Part shown: positions 33,928 through 43,966 of the stretch, one piece after another
Position numbering within the stretch: the first letter of the stretch is position 1
Layout: each line of letters opens with the position of its first letter
Origin: Buxus sempervirens
Lineage: Eukaryota > Streptophyta > Magnoliopsida > Buxales > Buxaceae
Direction of reading: 5' to 3'
DNA: 64,000 bases
Assembly: GCA_947561395.2 (NCBI GenBank)
Contig: OX387184.1
Coordinates: 42,150,766-42,214,765 of the forward strand
Made by a program: the position numbers and the translations under genes
Notes under the pieces: generated by a model
Told to the model about the DNA's origin: nothing
The model's database searches: none
What the model saw: only the letters and a program-made list of their open reading frames with translations

Positions 33928-34305
33928 AGAGGCGAATTTATGACCTCAAACAGGCCCTTCAAGACACCATGAATAAGCTTTTTCTTGCTAGAACTTGGGT
34001 TTGCTAGTTCTAAAACCGATAAATCTCTATTTATTTATTGCAATCAAACAACTTTATTTGTTTTGGTTTAATGATACAATTCTTACTAGAAGTTTTATTA
34101 TAGCTATTCTACAATTAATCAATTCTTTGGAGGCCTTTGTAATTGGAGATCTTCTACCATTAAATTACTTTCTTGGAGAGGTTCAACTTAATCAAGGACT
34201 TCTTCTAAAAGCAAATGCATTTTTTATCTCCTCACAAGAACAGATACGGTTCATTAATAAGAAAGTCGTATCTTTACAAAAAATTTGTCCACTAAATCGA
34301 TAGAA
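33928..34305 (+). pseudogene. Ty1/copia reverse-transcriptase fragment inside the outer CACTA
   Basis: Shifting plus-strand frames give IYDLKQALQDT (family pattern YGLKQAPRA), then a stretch like DKSLFIYCNQTTLF (usual: D.S.F....T.....VYVDD), then IIAILQLINSLEAFVIGDL and LPLNYFLGEVQLNQGLLL (family pattern DLG.L.YFLGIEV....GI.L). These are consecutive blocks of the copia RVT_2 domain. The YVDD catalytic block itself is ruined, and frameshifts and stops separate the pieces. It lies between LTR2 and a captured GH3 exon, in opposite orientation to the CACTA genes. Confidence 0.75.
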
Positions 34306-35059
34306 AAAAAGGGGTTCATAACCATTGACAAGGTTAGGAACTCCATCTTTTTAGTGTCAGAACCTCGAGAAAGGGTGACTCTAGTACCTGGAAACTTTCA
34401 TGTAATAACATCAATTAGAAACTTGACCTAGTAAATCACCAGCGGAATGGAATTGCATTTTTTTCAACTTGGAAGTAAAGTATAATTGGAAATATTGTAG
34501 CTGTGTAGGCCCCCACTAATTGGAAGGTTCTCTTGATGGCATTAGATGAGGATGCTTTGTCATAACACATGTATGGGAGAATATAATTTTATTCTTCCAC
34601 AAGGTATGGCCACATATCTACATGTTCTTTGCTTGAATTATTGAGAAATTTTTTTTTTTTAAAACTTGATGAACAGAGTCTTATTAGATTATACCAAAAT
34701 CATCTTGAGCTTATAAAATAATTTGTAAGACTTGCCTAATAGACTTATTGTTATGCTAACTTTGGACTAACTCAGGCTCTTTTCCCCTTTGTTCTTGGCT
34801 GAGATGGCTGAGAGAGTTGAATCATAATTTGAAAAGTAATGAAGTTTGTGTCAAATCATTTCTGCAAGTACTTAAGGATTGTATTCAATTGAAACTTTTG
34901 AGAACCATTAGATTGTAGAGGCTTTACTCTACTTTAACCCCAAAAGAAATCAGAATCAAAAGAATCCACAGTGAATTCATAAATTTTTTCCGTAGAATCA
35001 ATTGTTTTCAATAGTGTTCTTTTGGGCAGATTTTTGTAATAAACTCTTTTGTTGATCAG

Positions 35060-35150
35060 GGATCCAAAACTGGTGAAGAAGATTGGAGCTGCAACAGCTC
35101 TTGAAGTTAGAGCCGCAGGCATTCCCTATGTTTTTGCGCCATGTATTGCG
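35060..35150 (+). pseudogene. Captured exon of a plant family-3 glycoside hydrolase (beta-glucosidase type)
   Basis: A 91-bp exon with a perfect acceptor (TTTTGTTGATCAG) and donor (GCG/GTAAGC) encodes, after one phase base, [18 protein letters not shown] then [12 protein letters not shown] without any stop. This matches the plant GH3 signature ([27 protein letters not shown]) that precedes the catalytic region of secreted exo-beta-glucanases. Neighbouring exons of the gene are absent, and the bordering sequence looks like its introns. It lies inside the outer CACTA on the opposite strand to the transposase genes, so it is a transduplicated host fragment rather than a gene. Only 30 residues are covered. 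Confidence 0.8.
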
Positions 35151-35639
35151 GTAAGCAAATGAAATGCAACAATCAGTAGCTGTGGAGTTCAGGATGGATT
35201 GATTTCTAAAATTATTCAATATGCATCCACTAACTACATATTCCCATGCTCAATAATTTCGACCACGTCAATGTGTTTATTCTTAATTTTACGAAAATCC
35301 CAAATATTGGCACCATTTGAAATTGCAAGAAACCAAAAAAGTAATCAATGAAAACTCACATACCTAGATGATAGATAAAATCCTTGTATCTTTAGTTACA
35401 GACATACGAAAAACACCCAACATATTATACCGTCATAGAAGGACTATTTACCCATTTCTGATCTACAATCAGAGGATTGAGAGAAACAAATAGCAAACCA
35501 AACACCCCGGAAGAAGAGAGAAATAGAATTGAGCATTTAATGAAGAAAATCTATCAAGAAAAAAAGACATTAATTTAAAAACTAAAAAAATTAAAAAGCA
35601 AGCTAGATTGCTGTGATCAGAAGCAAAAATGACCTTAAT

Positions 35640-35685
35640 TACCTGCCGAGACCAAACAGGCTCATGGCTTTGAGAGAACATGCAC

Positions 35686-35720
<35 letters not shown>

Positions 35721-36070
35721 GAGAGGGGAGAGAGAGGAGGGAGGGGTGTGGTTCGTAGTCTTCAGGTGTTTTGTCAGAACAAATTGATTTTGAACTAACC
35801 TTTGAACGACGACGGCGACGAACCCTACAGCGACAGCGCGCAACACAGTCGATGGCAAGAGCGACGGTAAGAAGAGATTCGGGCAACAGCAAATGGGAGC
35901 TTACAAGCAGTGATAGTTGACGGCGACGGTTGACGGGGGCGATGGCAGCGACAGCGAGGGCGACGATCGACGACGTGGCGACAGCAGAGAAAAATGGCGG
36001 CAAAATCACAAAGCACAGCAAAGAAAAAGGCCCGGCAGCGTTTCTTTGCGCGATTTGGGGTTTTATACCC
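35640..36070 (-). promoter_or_regulatory. Leader exons and promoter side of outer TNP2
   Basis: The minus strand has a CGCCGTCG-rich block ending in TTCAAAG/GTTAGTTC near 35,800 and a second donor-like CGGCAG/GTAATT near 35,641. Its upstream edge, CCCCAAATCGCGCAAAG, matches the inner element's leader exon border. Arginine- or serine-rich open frames on both strands here reflect low complexity rather than proteins. Confidence 0.45.
35689..35717. repeat. (GA)n microsatellite
   Basis: About 14 GA units lead into a longer purine-rich tract to about 35,745. Confidence 0.95.
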
Positions 36071-36074
36071 ATTC

Positions 36075-36475
36075 GCTTATACACAATTTACCGGTGGAAA
36101 TTACCGCCGACAAAAATACATATTTTAACGGCAGTAGATTTACCGCCATGAACGAAATCAATCGTGCATTTTTACCGGCGGATAATACCGCCGCCAAAAT
36201 CATTAACAGTGGCAGTAATTTCCGCCGTAGAATACAATAAATAGCAGTGGAAAATAGTATTGCCGTAATAAAAATTATTACCAGCGGTAATCCCGCCGTT
36301 ATGACAACTCGCCAACAACTCATGCCAAAATCACAATCTCGCGCCATATATTTTAGCGGTGGTAGCATTTTACCATCGCTAAAGGTGCCATTCAGCGGTG
36401 GCACATTCCCTACCGTCGTTTATATGTAAAAAACTAGTATTAGCGGCGGTAAATAGCTACCACCGCTAAAAGTTC
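36075..36475. repeat. Right subterminal repeats, outer CACTA
   Basis: Degenerate TTTAGCGGTGGTA / TACCGCCG motifs occur in inverted pairs (for example 36,353-36,382 and 36,440-36,471). They match the left side in type and decay. Confidence 0.75.
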
Positions 36476-36491
36476 AACAATAAATCTCCGC

Positions 36492-36503
36492 ATTTTTGTA
36501 GTT
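36492..36503 (-). repeat. Right terminal inverted repeat, outer CACTA
   Basis: ATTTTTGTAGTT, one change from ATTTTTGTAGTG, followed by TTT (36,504-36,506), the second copy of the target duplication. Confidence 0.75.
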
Positions 36504-36629
36504 TTTCTGGGTGTCGTGCTTTGAGGAGGAACTGCTATCGTTATATGTAGCCATCAAAAATCAGCATCAGAAATTAGCTTCTGCCAGCAAAAAGAAAGAA
36601 AAGGAGTAAATAAGTTGGTTTGGTCCATA

Positions 36630-37425
36630 TCTGACAATGTGAAGGCCTCAGGCCGTTCTACCAGCAGGCGGTGGTGCTCTATGGGTCCTGGATTGTGAGC
36701 TTCTCTGTTTCAGTTCTTCTTCAAGACTCAAGAAATGCAAAAATGGTCAAGATTTCTAGTTTTTATGGACCTAATAACATGGCTCTTACTGTTAAGCTTT
36801 GGCAAGAATTGGCGGAGTCTAGGCAAGGCATTTCAGTTCCTTAGTGTGTAGTGGGCGATTTTAATGAGGTTCGGTTCCCTTTTGAGAGGTTGGGATGTAA
36901 ATTCATATCTTCTGGTATGCAGAGTTTCACAGATTTTGTTAACCGATTCAGTCTCATTGATGTACATATTAATTAAGGGAGCAAAGTTCACTTGGTCAAA
37001 TAATCAGTCAGCCCCATCTTTACTAAAGATCGATAGATTTTTTATATCCCTTGGATGGGATGACCTTTTCCCTAATCACTCATTGAATGCCTTGCCTAGG
37101 CCTATTTTAGATCATATACTTCTTTTGCTAAAGAATTCGAATGGTATCTTTAACGCCTCTCCATTCAGGTTTGAAAACATGTGGTTGGAAGATGAAACCT
37201 TTTTGAAGAAGGTGGAGGAATGGTGGAACAAATTCAGATTTTAGGCTCTCCAAGCTACAATTTTAGCTAGAAAATCAAGGAATTAAGAGTTAAGATTAAT
37301 TCTTGGAACAATTAAAAATTTGAGCTAGTTGATGACCAGATGACTAAACTAATGGAGCAAATAAATATTTTGGATACCAAAGAAGAGAGGAATAAGCTGT
37401 TAAAGTCCGAATGTATTACGAGGGA
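36630..37425 (+). pseudogene. LINE (L1-type), segment 1: endonuclease domain
   Basis: Plus-strand frames give FSVSVLLQDSRNAKMVKISS and FYGPNNMALTVKLWQELAES, then VVGDFNEVRFPFERLG, the apurinic-endonuclease motif GDFNE, and then FTWSNNQSAPSLLKIDRFFI (usual: FTWSN......SRLDRFL). A stop after GISVP and two frameshifts break it. The start of the LINE is 5'-truncated or unresolved near the CACTA border. It is cut by LTR3 at 37,425. Confidence 0.85.
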
Positions 37426-38603
37426 TGTAACGCTCCGGTTCCGGGCCAATTTCCTCAAACCCGAGGTGTTAGTGAATGAAGGCAAAAGCATTTAAATCTC
37501 GAATAATTTAATACTTTTCATTCCTTTTATTATCAGAGTTGTCATGTGGAAACAAATTCAATTATTATAAACTCAATATTTACAAATAACTTTTAAATTC
37601 AAGACCAGTTCACATTTACAAACTACCCTTTTACAAATATCCCCATGCTTGTCGACTTCTCCAAGAATACTTGAAAAAAAATGGGGAAAACTGGAATGAG
37701 AATAAATCTCAACAAGTAGTAATGTACATGAGGTAAAACAGTCCATAATTTTTACAAAAATAAACATGAGGTGAAATGATAAAACAAAACCACAATAATA
37801 GCATATATAAAGCAATTAACAAACCAAACATGTGTGACATGACAGGACTCATGAACTAAAACCACTTAATAAGATATTCCTGCCCCCATGGTCGCCACCT
37901 CACGACTTACATAATAAATGGAGCCTGCAAATACAGTCACTTCCATTTCCTCCGTCAACCATCAATGCGAATCACCCCCGATAAAACACGGATGGGCTAG
38001 TGCGTACAATCCAAGTCAAAAACAACAAATCCACATCTACGAAATAAACATGCTAGGGAAATACCAATCCGATCAAAGATAAATGGACCCTCGACAACAC
38101 AGCTAATACCAGAGCATGGGCAAGTCACAAGTGAACTTCAAGCACGGCCGGAGTACAGCTCTCAAGTGTGTAAATCACAAGTAACCTCAAACATGTCCAA
38201 TATAAAACTCATGTAAGCTGATGTCTCATTGAAGAACGCGGTAGTAACCCAAATAACCAATAATCCAATAAACCGTTTCCGAACAACAAATTCGGCTAAG
38301 ACCAGGCCGAGGTAACGCGGCGGTTTGGATTGCTGCCCTCGTCACAACTATGACAGAATGCATACTGGGGAGGACCGAACAGGAAATAACTTATCAAACA
38401 ATTTCATTCCACTTCCTAGCTAATCTACGGATCCATACTAAGCAATGCCCGCTAGACACAACTCACAATCAAAATCATTGAATAACTTACAATACGATAT
38501 TCAATGATAAACCCCATTCAAGGAGACATGTCAAATAAGATGTCCACGATCATCACAAAATCTCTGTGCAAACCAATCGGATATTTAAAATAACCAAAAT
38601 CAT

Positions 38604-38641
38604 GTCTTAAACAGAGTTCCAGGTCTTAAACAGAGTTCCAG
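38604..38641. repeat. 19-bp tandem duplication
   Basis: GTCTTAAACAGAGTTCCAG occurs twice in direct succession. Confidence 0.9.
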
Positions 38642-40534
38642 GTCATTATAACAAGATATAGATGGAAGCATGCACAATTTCTTAATTAATTGTTTAAACC
38701 GTAAATTATTAGTGTGAACACTCCCAACTTACTCGTGTGAAAGTGATAGGTTATAGGCCAAATCAGTATTTATAATTTACTAAGTGTCATCCCCTAGTTG
38801 GTTGTTTATTCTAGGTATTCACTAAAGTATACTCAAAGTTCTCCCTTTTAAGAACCCAAGGTGTCAAAATTCATTAACTCTATTATTTATTACATCCGGA
38901 GGTAACTTAGGTCTGTATTGAAGTTTTAGAATAGGATAGGTTACCCAAAATCAGATCTAAATAGTTTGTGACCTCATTCTACTTAGAACATCTCCAAAAT
39001 TTTCATTTTTACAATCATCGTCCCAAATCACCATCCTTTAATCCAAATTTAATTCCGACACTTCCTACATCTCAAATTATCCTAATTACAGGTGTTACAA
39101 TTTTAAAATTACAAGAAAAATCATTAAAAATTTGATCTGGGCTCGAATCCCAAAATTTGAAAATTCTGACAAAGGCCGCTCGAAAGGGCGCTCGAGGGGT
39201 GTATCGGGCGGTATATAATGGTCAGTTTCTTCTCAGGCCACTTGTAGCGACGCTCGAGCGGTCCTTCGGGCATTCGCCTTTTGTGTTTTGATCACTTTCG
39301 GGTTTTCTAAAAAAAAAAAAACACAGGCGGGGGCGCCTACATCTGCGCTTGAGCGACAGTTCTAGCGCTCAACCAAATACGCTGTTTCTGGGTTTTTGCT
39401 GATTTTTCTGAACTTCCTAAACCTTCTATTATTTTAATTTGTATCTAAACATATGATTTTCAATCTAAACTAATTCTGAGGCAATCCCTAATCTAATCCC
39501 ATCAACTTTAAGTTTATCTAAGAATTTATTTCTAAATATGATCTCCCACGATCAATACTTTTCAGGTTCTTAAAGTAAGTTTAAAACACCAAATCAAGCT
39601 TTATAAATCATCAAGCTTTTCTAACTTAATCTAACTCAAATAACACCATGATCAAAATATCTAAATCTCGAGAAAAACATGCAATTTCTCCAATTTCAAA
39701 GGGTTTGCTACTTGCCTCATGTGTGAACCCAGATGAGTCGAAATCCTCTTCTTTGTACCCATTTTCTGAGCTAGTTCGCACCACCTTAGAATTCTCCAAA
39801 TCAAATCTCCACCGTTCATATTGAAGTCCCTCATGTGTAGATTAGAACCTCAAAATTTCACGACAAACCAACAGTTGGATCTCTCTAGAGCTCCACTCGA
39901 ACAAAGCTGGTCGACCATCTCTACAACTCTTCTTTCTTTATAAAACTCTCCTTTCTTTTCTCTCTTCCTCTTTCTATTTTTTTTCCAAAACTTATGCACG
40001 AATTTTCTTCTCTTTTTCTCTCATTCTAATTTATTTTCAAAACCCTAAAACTTCTCTAAACCTATCTTTTATAGCCACTCCAATTAGAACACCCTAATTA
40101 GGTTAACCTCACTTTAATACTCTAAGCCTATTCCCTCTTTTACCCTTCTTCTTAATTCATCTTTCTTAAACTCTCTTTAAAGAATTTCCTAATGAATTTT
40201 CGTGCTTATTCTTATCCTAAAATTTTAATTCTAATTAGATTCTTATTATTCACTTATACTGCTAAAATTAAGGACCCTAAATAATATAATTACCTTTAGG
40301 CCCTTAATCCATCTCTTAAACCTTAAATTCATTATTTTATATCCAACCAAGCTAAAATTTGGTCTAGTTAAATTTGTTAACTTAATAATTAATTATCTTA
40401 TTCCTTACATGAATTTAACTAATTGGAATTGACCAAATTACCCTTCTCTTTGATTTCCTATCTTAACCTTTAAATTTCTTCCTAATTCTTCAACTATTAT
40501 TATTCCTAGTATTTTTCTCAATAATTTATTTCCT

Positions 40535-40536
<2 letters not shown>

Positions 40537-40571
<35 letters not shown>

Positions 40572-40574
40572 TTT
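40537..40574. repeat. (TTTA)n microsatellite near the LTR3 end
   Basis: About nine TTTA units lie 22 bp from the LTR boundary. LTR5 has a related TTTA run at about 49,908-49,930 in a different place. Confidence 0.95.
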
Positions 40575-40601
40575 TAGAATAATCCAGGGTTTTACAAGGG
40601 A

Positions 40602-40729
40602 GAACTTGAAAATAGAGTTTAAAAAATGGCAAAAAGGCAAGAAATCAGTTGGCGGCAAAAGTCTCGTGCTCTATGGCAGAAATTAGGTGATAAAAATACT
40701 GCCTTCTTCCAACGTACGGTGAATGCTCG
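40602..40729 (+). pseudogene. LINE segment 2
   Basis: One frame gives KRQEISWRQKSRALWQKLGD followed by KNTAFFQRTVNAR, the conserved linker between endonuclease and reverse transcriptase of plant L1 elements (usual: E..WRQKSR..WLKEGD.NT.FFH). Cut at 40,729 by LTR4. Confidence 0.85.
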
Positions 40730-41543
40730 TGTAAAACCCCGAATTTCTGCATGTTTATTTTATGAGAATTAATAAGTCTGTATGGGTGAAATTTGCAGAA
40801 ATCTAGCAAGCAGGGGTGTATTTGGAATTTGAGACATTAGGCGTGAAGTCAGATGAATTAAGGTGAGTAATGTGTAAAATTTTAATTAGAATCATTATGC
40901 AGTTAGAATTCAGTTGTTAAATAAAAGGTTTATGTATATGTAGCTAATTATGTGGAGAATATTTCATTAGATCAAACGACTGGGAGGCTGCACATTTAGG
41001 GAAATGTGTAGGCGAGCAGGCAACGAATCATAAGTTTAGTATAAATACTTAGCGTATTCGGAGTCGTAGGTTTTGGCACTTTGAATTCGAAGAATTTGGC
41101 GGCTGGATTTCTAGGGCTTTGGGGAGAAGAGAAGACGCTTGGTATTCCTGTTGATCAGCAGAGAGTGTTTGAGTGTTAAGAACCATCTCGCGATCAGAGA
41201 GAAGGTTTGGGCGAAGAGCGATAGTTGCACTTCCAGTTCTCAGAGTTGCAGTGCGCGGACTTGAGCATATAAGAGGTGAGTAGCATCGTTTAATCTATGT
41301 TTTTGGGTTTTGATTCTAGATTAGCCGAACTGCATGTCGTGGAAGGATATTGGTTTCGAAACGTGGATTATTCGATGAGATTTAGAGTCGTGATATGAAG
41401 TAGGTTAGGTTAATTTTGAGTCATGTTTAAAGGTCTTTTGGGAATGTTAGAAACACAGGAAAAGTATTACAGAGACTAGAAACCAAGACAGTCATGGAGT
41501 TTTCGAATTAACAGAGAGTCGTAAATCGCAAAGGGTGTCCGTT

Positions 41544-41636
41544 GAGCTGCCGCCAACCTCGTTCCCCTCAGCGGCAGCTCAGCGCAAGCAGATTGTTGGA
41601 TCCGCTGACCTAGCGCCAACTGCGCCGAGGTCAGCG
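41544..41636 (+). repeat. Two perfect GC-rich stem-loops in LTR4
   Basis: GAGCTGCCGC (41,544-41,553) pairs with GCGGCAGCTC (41,571-41,580), and CGCTGACCT (41,603-41,611) pairs with AGGTCAGCG (41,628-41,636). The two have related loops rich in CGCCAAC. They stand out against AT-rich flanks. Confidence 0.85.
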
Positions 41637-42262
41637 CACCCACCTAGTTTTACAATGAGGTGCGGCTGACCAAATTGAACCCATTTTTGGTACCCAATGT
41701 TTAACCCTACTAGCTAGAAGTTCGATTAGGTTGATAGAAACATTTTAACCTGCTCTAAACCTTCGGAGATCATTGGATAAATTGTTGGTAGGATTTATGA
41801 GCTCCTAGAATGATTTTCGAAGGATTGTTTTAGTTTAATTGCTATTCTTGATACCCCTGTTTTAGTATTGTAGTTTCATATGTGTTTTGCAATTGTTTTC
41901 CAGTCTATGAATTTGTTTAACCTGAGTTTATGTGATTTTAAAGTACTGAACTGTATTTGTAAAAATTATCTTCATGTGAGTAAAAAGGAGTTTACTACCG
42001 ATGGGATTTATTGGTTTGGGTTAGAATATCTATTGGTGTTTTGGAAGTTACTGGTCTGGTTCGGAGTGACCTGTGTTGAGCTGTATTGTGATATACATGA
42101 TGATGGAAATGTTTAGTTTAATGTGGTGTCAGTGTTGAGTTATGAAATTGTTTTCTGATTTGGTTTAGCTTCACCTGGATCCATGTCTAAGCTTAGTAAT
42201 GTGATGGTATTGTTCGTTGGTGTAATTGCATGGCCTTGTGTGTTGCCACGACCGGTGTAGAG

Positions 42263-42386
42263 CAGCCAAAAACCCTAAGTAGGCCTGTTGTCAATGCCGA
42301 AACCCGAGGAGTAGGCCGACATTAGATGACGAAACCCTGAGTAGGCCGTCATTTCAGAGTTCTGAAACCCTGAGTAGGCCAGAACT
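42263..42386 (+). repeat. LTR4 hairpin array (loop AAACCCTGAGTAGGC)
   Basis: Three consecutive hairpins share one loop: AATGCCG/CGACATT around AAACCCGAGGAGTAGGC (42,293-42,323), ATGACG/CGTCAT (42,326-42,352) and AGTTCTG/CAGAACT (42,358-42,386), the last two perfect. A weaker first unit, AGCAG/CTGTT, starts at 42,261. The stems are unrelated to each other while the loop is constant. Confidence 0.85.
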
Positions 42387-42666
42387 GTGTACATAGAGGT
42401 GTGGATGTCTCCTTGGCATGTCAATTAACCGATGTAAACAATATGCATGACATTGAGCACTCGATGTTTTATCGGTATTGTTATTGAATTATAATTTGAT
42501 ACTATTATTGGGGTGTTTGGATCTCAACTTTGGAATTATCTTTGTTGACTTAATCGTATTGGTTGTTTATCGATGCATATTTATAACTATGATAACTATT
42601 TCTGCATGCATATGCTACTCGCAGAGATATTCGTATCTCACCCTGTTGTTTTTGTTTTGTTTTCAG

Positions 42667-42743
42667 ATACTCGTGGTGAGGCGACTACTAGGGTAGATTT
42701 GAATGATACTTATAGGGAGGAGGATTATTATTACATTCATTAG
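42667..42743 (+). other. Predicted terminal micro-exon in LTR4
   Basis: After GTTTTCAG and two phase bases: TRGEATTRVDLNDTYREEDY then YYIH and stop. It is comparable with LTR1 (PGEDAAGVD...DYQEEDYFIPV). Confidence 0.4.
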
Positions 42744-42992
42744 ACTAGTAGGTTTATTTTTGGATTGGCACTTTTGATTGTTAAATTTGGAAGTGAAATA
42801 AAGTAGTTTGATATTGAATCGTTTGATTATAATTAAAGATTATTTGGATTTCTTAGTTGTTAGTTGCCTGTGCACTCTGATATGGTAGAATTTTGGTGAT
42901 TATCCAACGATCACATTTTTATTGGATCCTTACCTAACACTCCGTGAGACGTGTTATATCTTAATTGAACAACACGGATCCGGGGAGTTACA

Positions 42993-43153
42993 ACTCGATA
43001 TGGATGTAATGTTATCTTCAAAGTGTAGAATGAAGGACAAATTGTTGAAGGGGAAGACAATATAAAGAGAACTATTTCAAATTTTTTTGCCAAGCTTATT
43101 CAGAGCAATCCTCTTTTAGACCATTGTTGGATGGCCTAGAGTTTAGTATGTTA
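42993..43153 (+). pseudogene. LINE segment 3
   Basis: A frame includes GEDNIKRTISNFFAKLIQSN then PLLDHCWM, typical of the sequence just before the reverse transcriptase core. Cut at 43,153 by another LTR with TGTTA duplicated. Confidence 0.8.
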
Positions 43154-43702
43154 TGTAAGCACCCAAATTTTGATCAAACCAAAAAGAAAAGAAGAAAACA
43201 AAAAAATGTGCTAAAAGACAGCATAAAAGTCAAACCCTGAGGGGACAAAATTTGACTTTTTGATCAAGTGCAATTTGGCCACCATACTTCTTCCTAATGA
43301 TTAGGAAATTCCGACACGATTTAACGCAACTGAGTTTGCTCAGATCGGGGTCCGGATGAAGAAGATATGAGCCGGTCAAACTTGAGGGGGAGTAGAAATT
43401 TGAATTTCTGCTAAACCCTGAATCAATTGCTTAATTCTATCCCAATGGATAGAGGACTCCAATATGGTTCTAACGCAACTGAGTTTGCCCAAATCAGAGT
43501 CCGGACGAAGAAGATATGAGCTGTCGAAGTTTCCGAACAGCAAAAACAGGAAAACTGCACACGTGGCGAGAAGTGCAAGAAAATATCTCAGGGGGCAATC
43601 CATGAATATCCAAACATACAAAATATCTCAAGGATTAAATCAAAAATTCGCAGGGACCAAATCTGTGAATATCCAGGGACCAAATCTGTAAATATCAAAT
43701 TT

Positions 43703-43949
43703 GTATCCGACCATATATATCGGATACACTTTTTACTATTCATATCCGACATTAAATATCGGATACAAGAGATACACTTGCTGGATTCGCGCGGATTCGC
43801 TGACAGATTCGCTCAGAAAATTAAAATTTTGAAATAATTGTATTTGTATCCGACATAAAATGTCGGATACAAAGGAAGTGCAGTGTATCCGATATTAAAT
43901 GCTGGATACAAAGGAAGTGTAGTGTATCCGACATTAAATGCCGGATACA
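43703..43949 (+). repeat. U3 palindrome array, stem GTATCCGACAT
   Basis: Five hairpins share a stem: 43,703-43,727 (GTATCCGA), 43,743-43,765 (TATCCGA), 43,844-43,872 (TTGTATCCGACAT, 13 bp, loop AAA), 43,884-43,910 (TGTATCC) and 43,923-43,949 (TGTATCCG). The last lies 10 bp upstream of the TATA box. Confidence 0.9.
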
Positions 43950-43959
43950 AAAAAATTTC

Positions 43960-43966
43960 TATAAAA
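43960..43966 (+). promoter_or_regulatory. TATA box of the TGTAAGCACC LTR
   Basis: CTATAAAAAGGC is a strong plant TATA. A start site about 30 bp downstream would put U3 at about 0.84 kb. Confidence 0.6.

Larger units (their letters stand above)
7656..36503 (-). mobile_element. Outer CACTA (En/Spm) DNA transposon, degenerate, with nested insertions
   Basis: The ends are CATTACAAAAAT at 7,656 and its counterpart ATTTTTGTAGTT at 36,492-36,503, each one or two changes from the canonical CACTACAAAAAT; both are flanked by TTT, the 3-bp duplication typical of CACTA insertion. Inside lie palindromic GCGGCGGTA subterminal repeats at both ends and two minus-strand genes in the usual order, TNP2-type transposase nearer the right end and a Ptta/En/Spm-type second gene nearer the left. 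Removing LTR1, the inner CACTA, the copia-like LTR and LTR2 leaves about 11.3 kb, a normal CACTA size. Coding regions are broken by insertions and frameshifts, so the copy is dead. It also carries captured foreign sequence (33,928-35,150). Confidence 0.85.
37426..40596 (-). mobile_element. Solo LTR3 (reversed)
   Basis: On the plus strand it runs TGTAACGCTCC to CAGGGTTTTACA and is flanked by AGGGA on both sides (37,421-37,425 and 40,597-40,601). It is the LTR1/LTR5 type in the opposite direction: the GAGCGCC/CTCGAG patch is at 39,180-39,380, a donor-like ATGAG/GCAAGTAG at 39,715, and an acceptor-like TTTTTTTCAAG near 37,670 (CAG changed to AAG). It has no internal region. At 3,171 bp it is the longest of the group. 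Confidence 0.92.
40730..42992 (+). mobile_element. Solo LTR4
   Basis: TGTAAAACCCC to CCGGGGAGTTACA, with GCTCG on the left and ACTCG on the right (one mismatch in the 5-bp duplication). It is 2,263 bp. Landmarks: TATAAAT at 41,040, donor AAGAG/GTGAGTAG at 41,276, two strong GC-rich stem-loops at 41,544-41,636, a hairpin array at 42,263-42,386, acceptor GTTTTCAG at 42,666 and a micro-exon at 42,667-42,743. It resembles LTR6 most in its array. Confidence 0.9.

Noticed and set aside
35469..36084. Arginine- and serine-rich frames up to 140 codons
   Set aside because: They cover the (GA)n tract and the GC-rich leader exon of the outer CACTA. Frames exist on both strands, and the inner element shows similar sequence used as untranslated leader.
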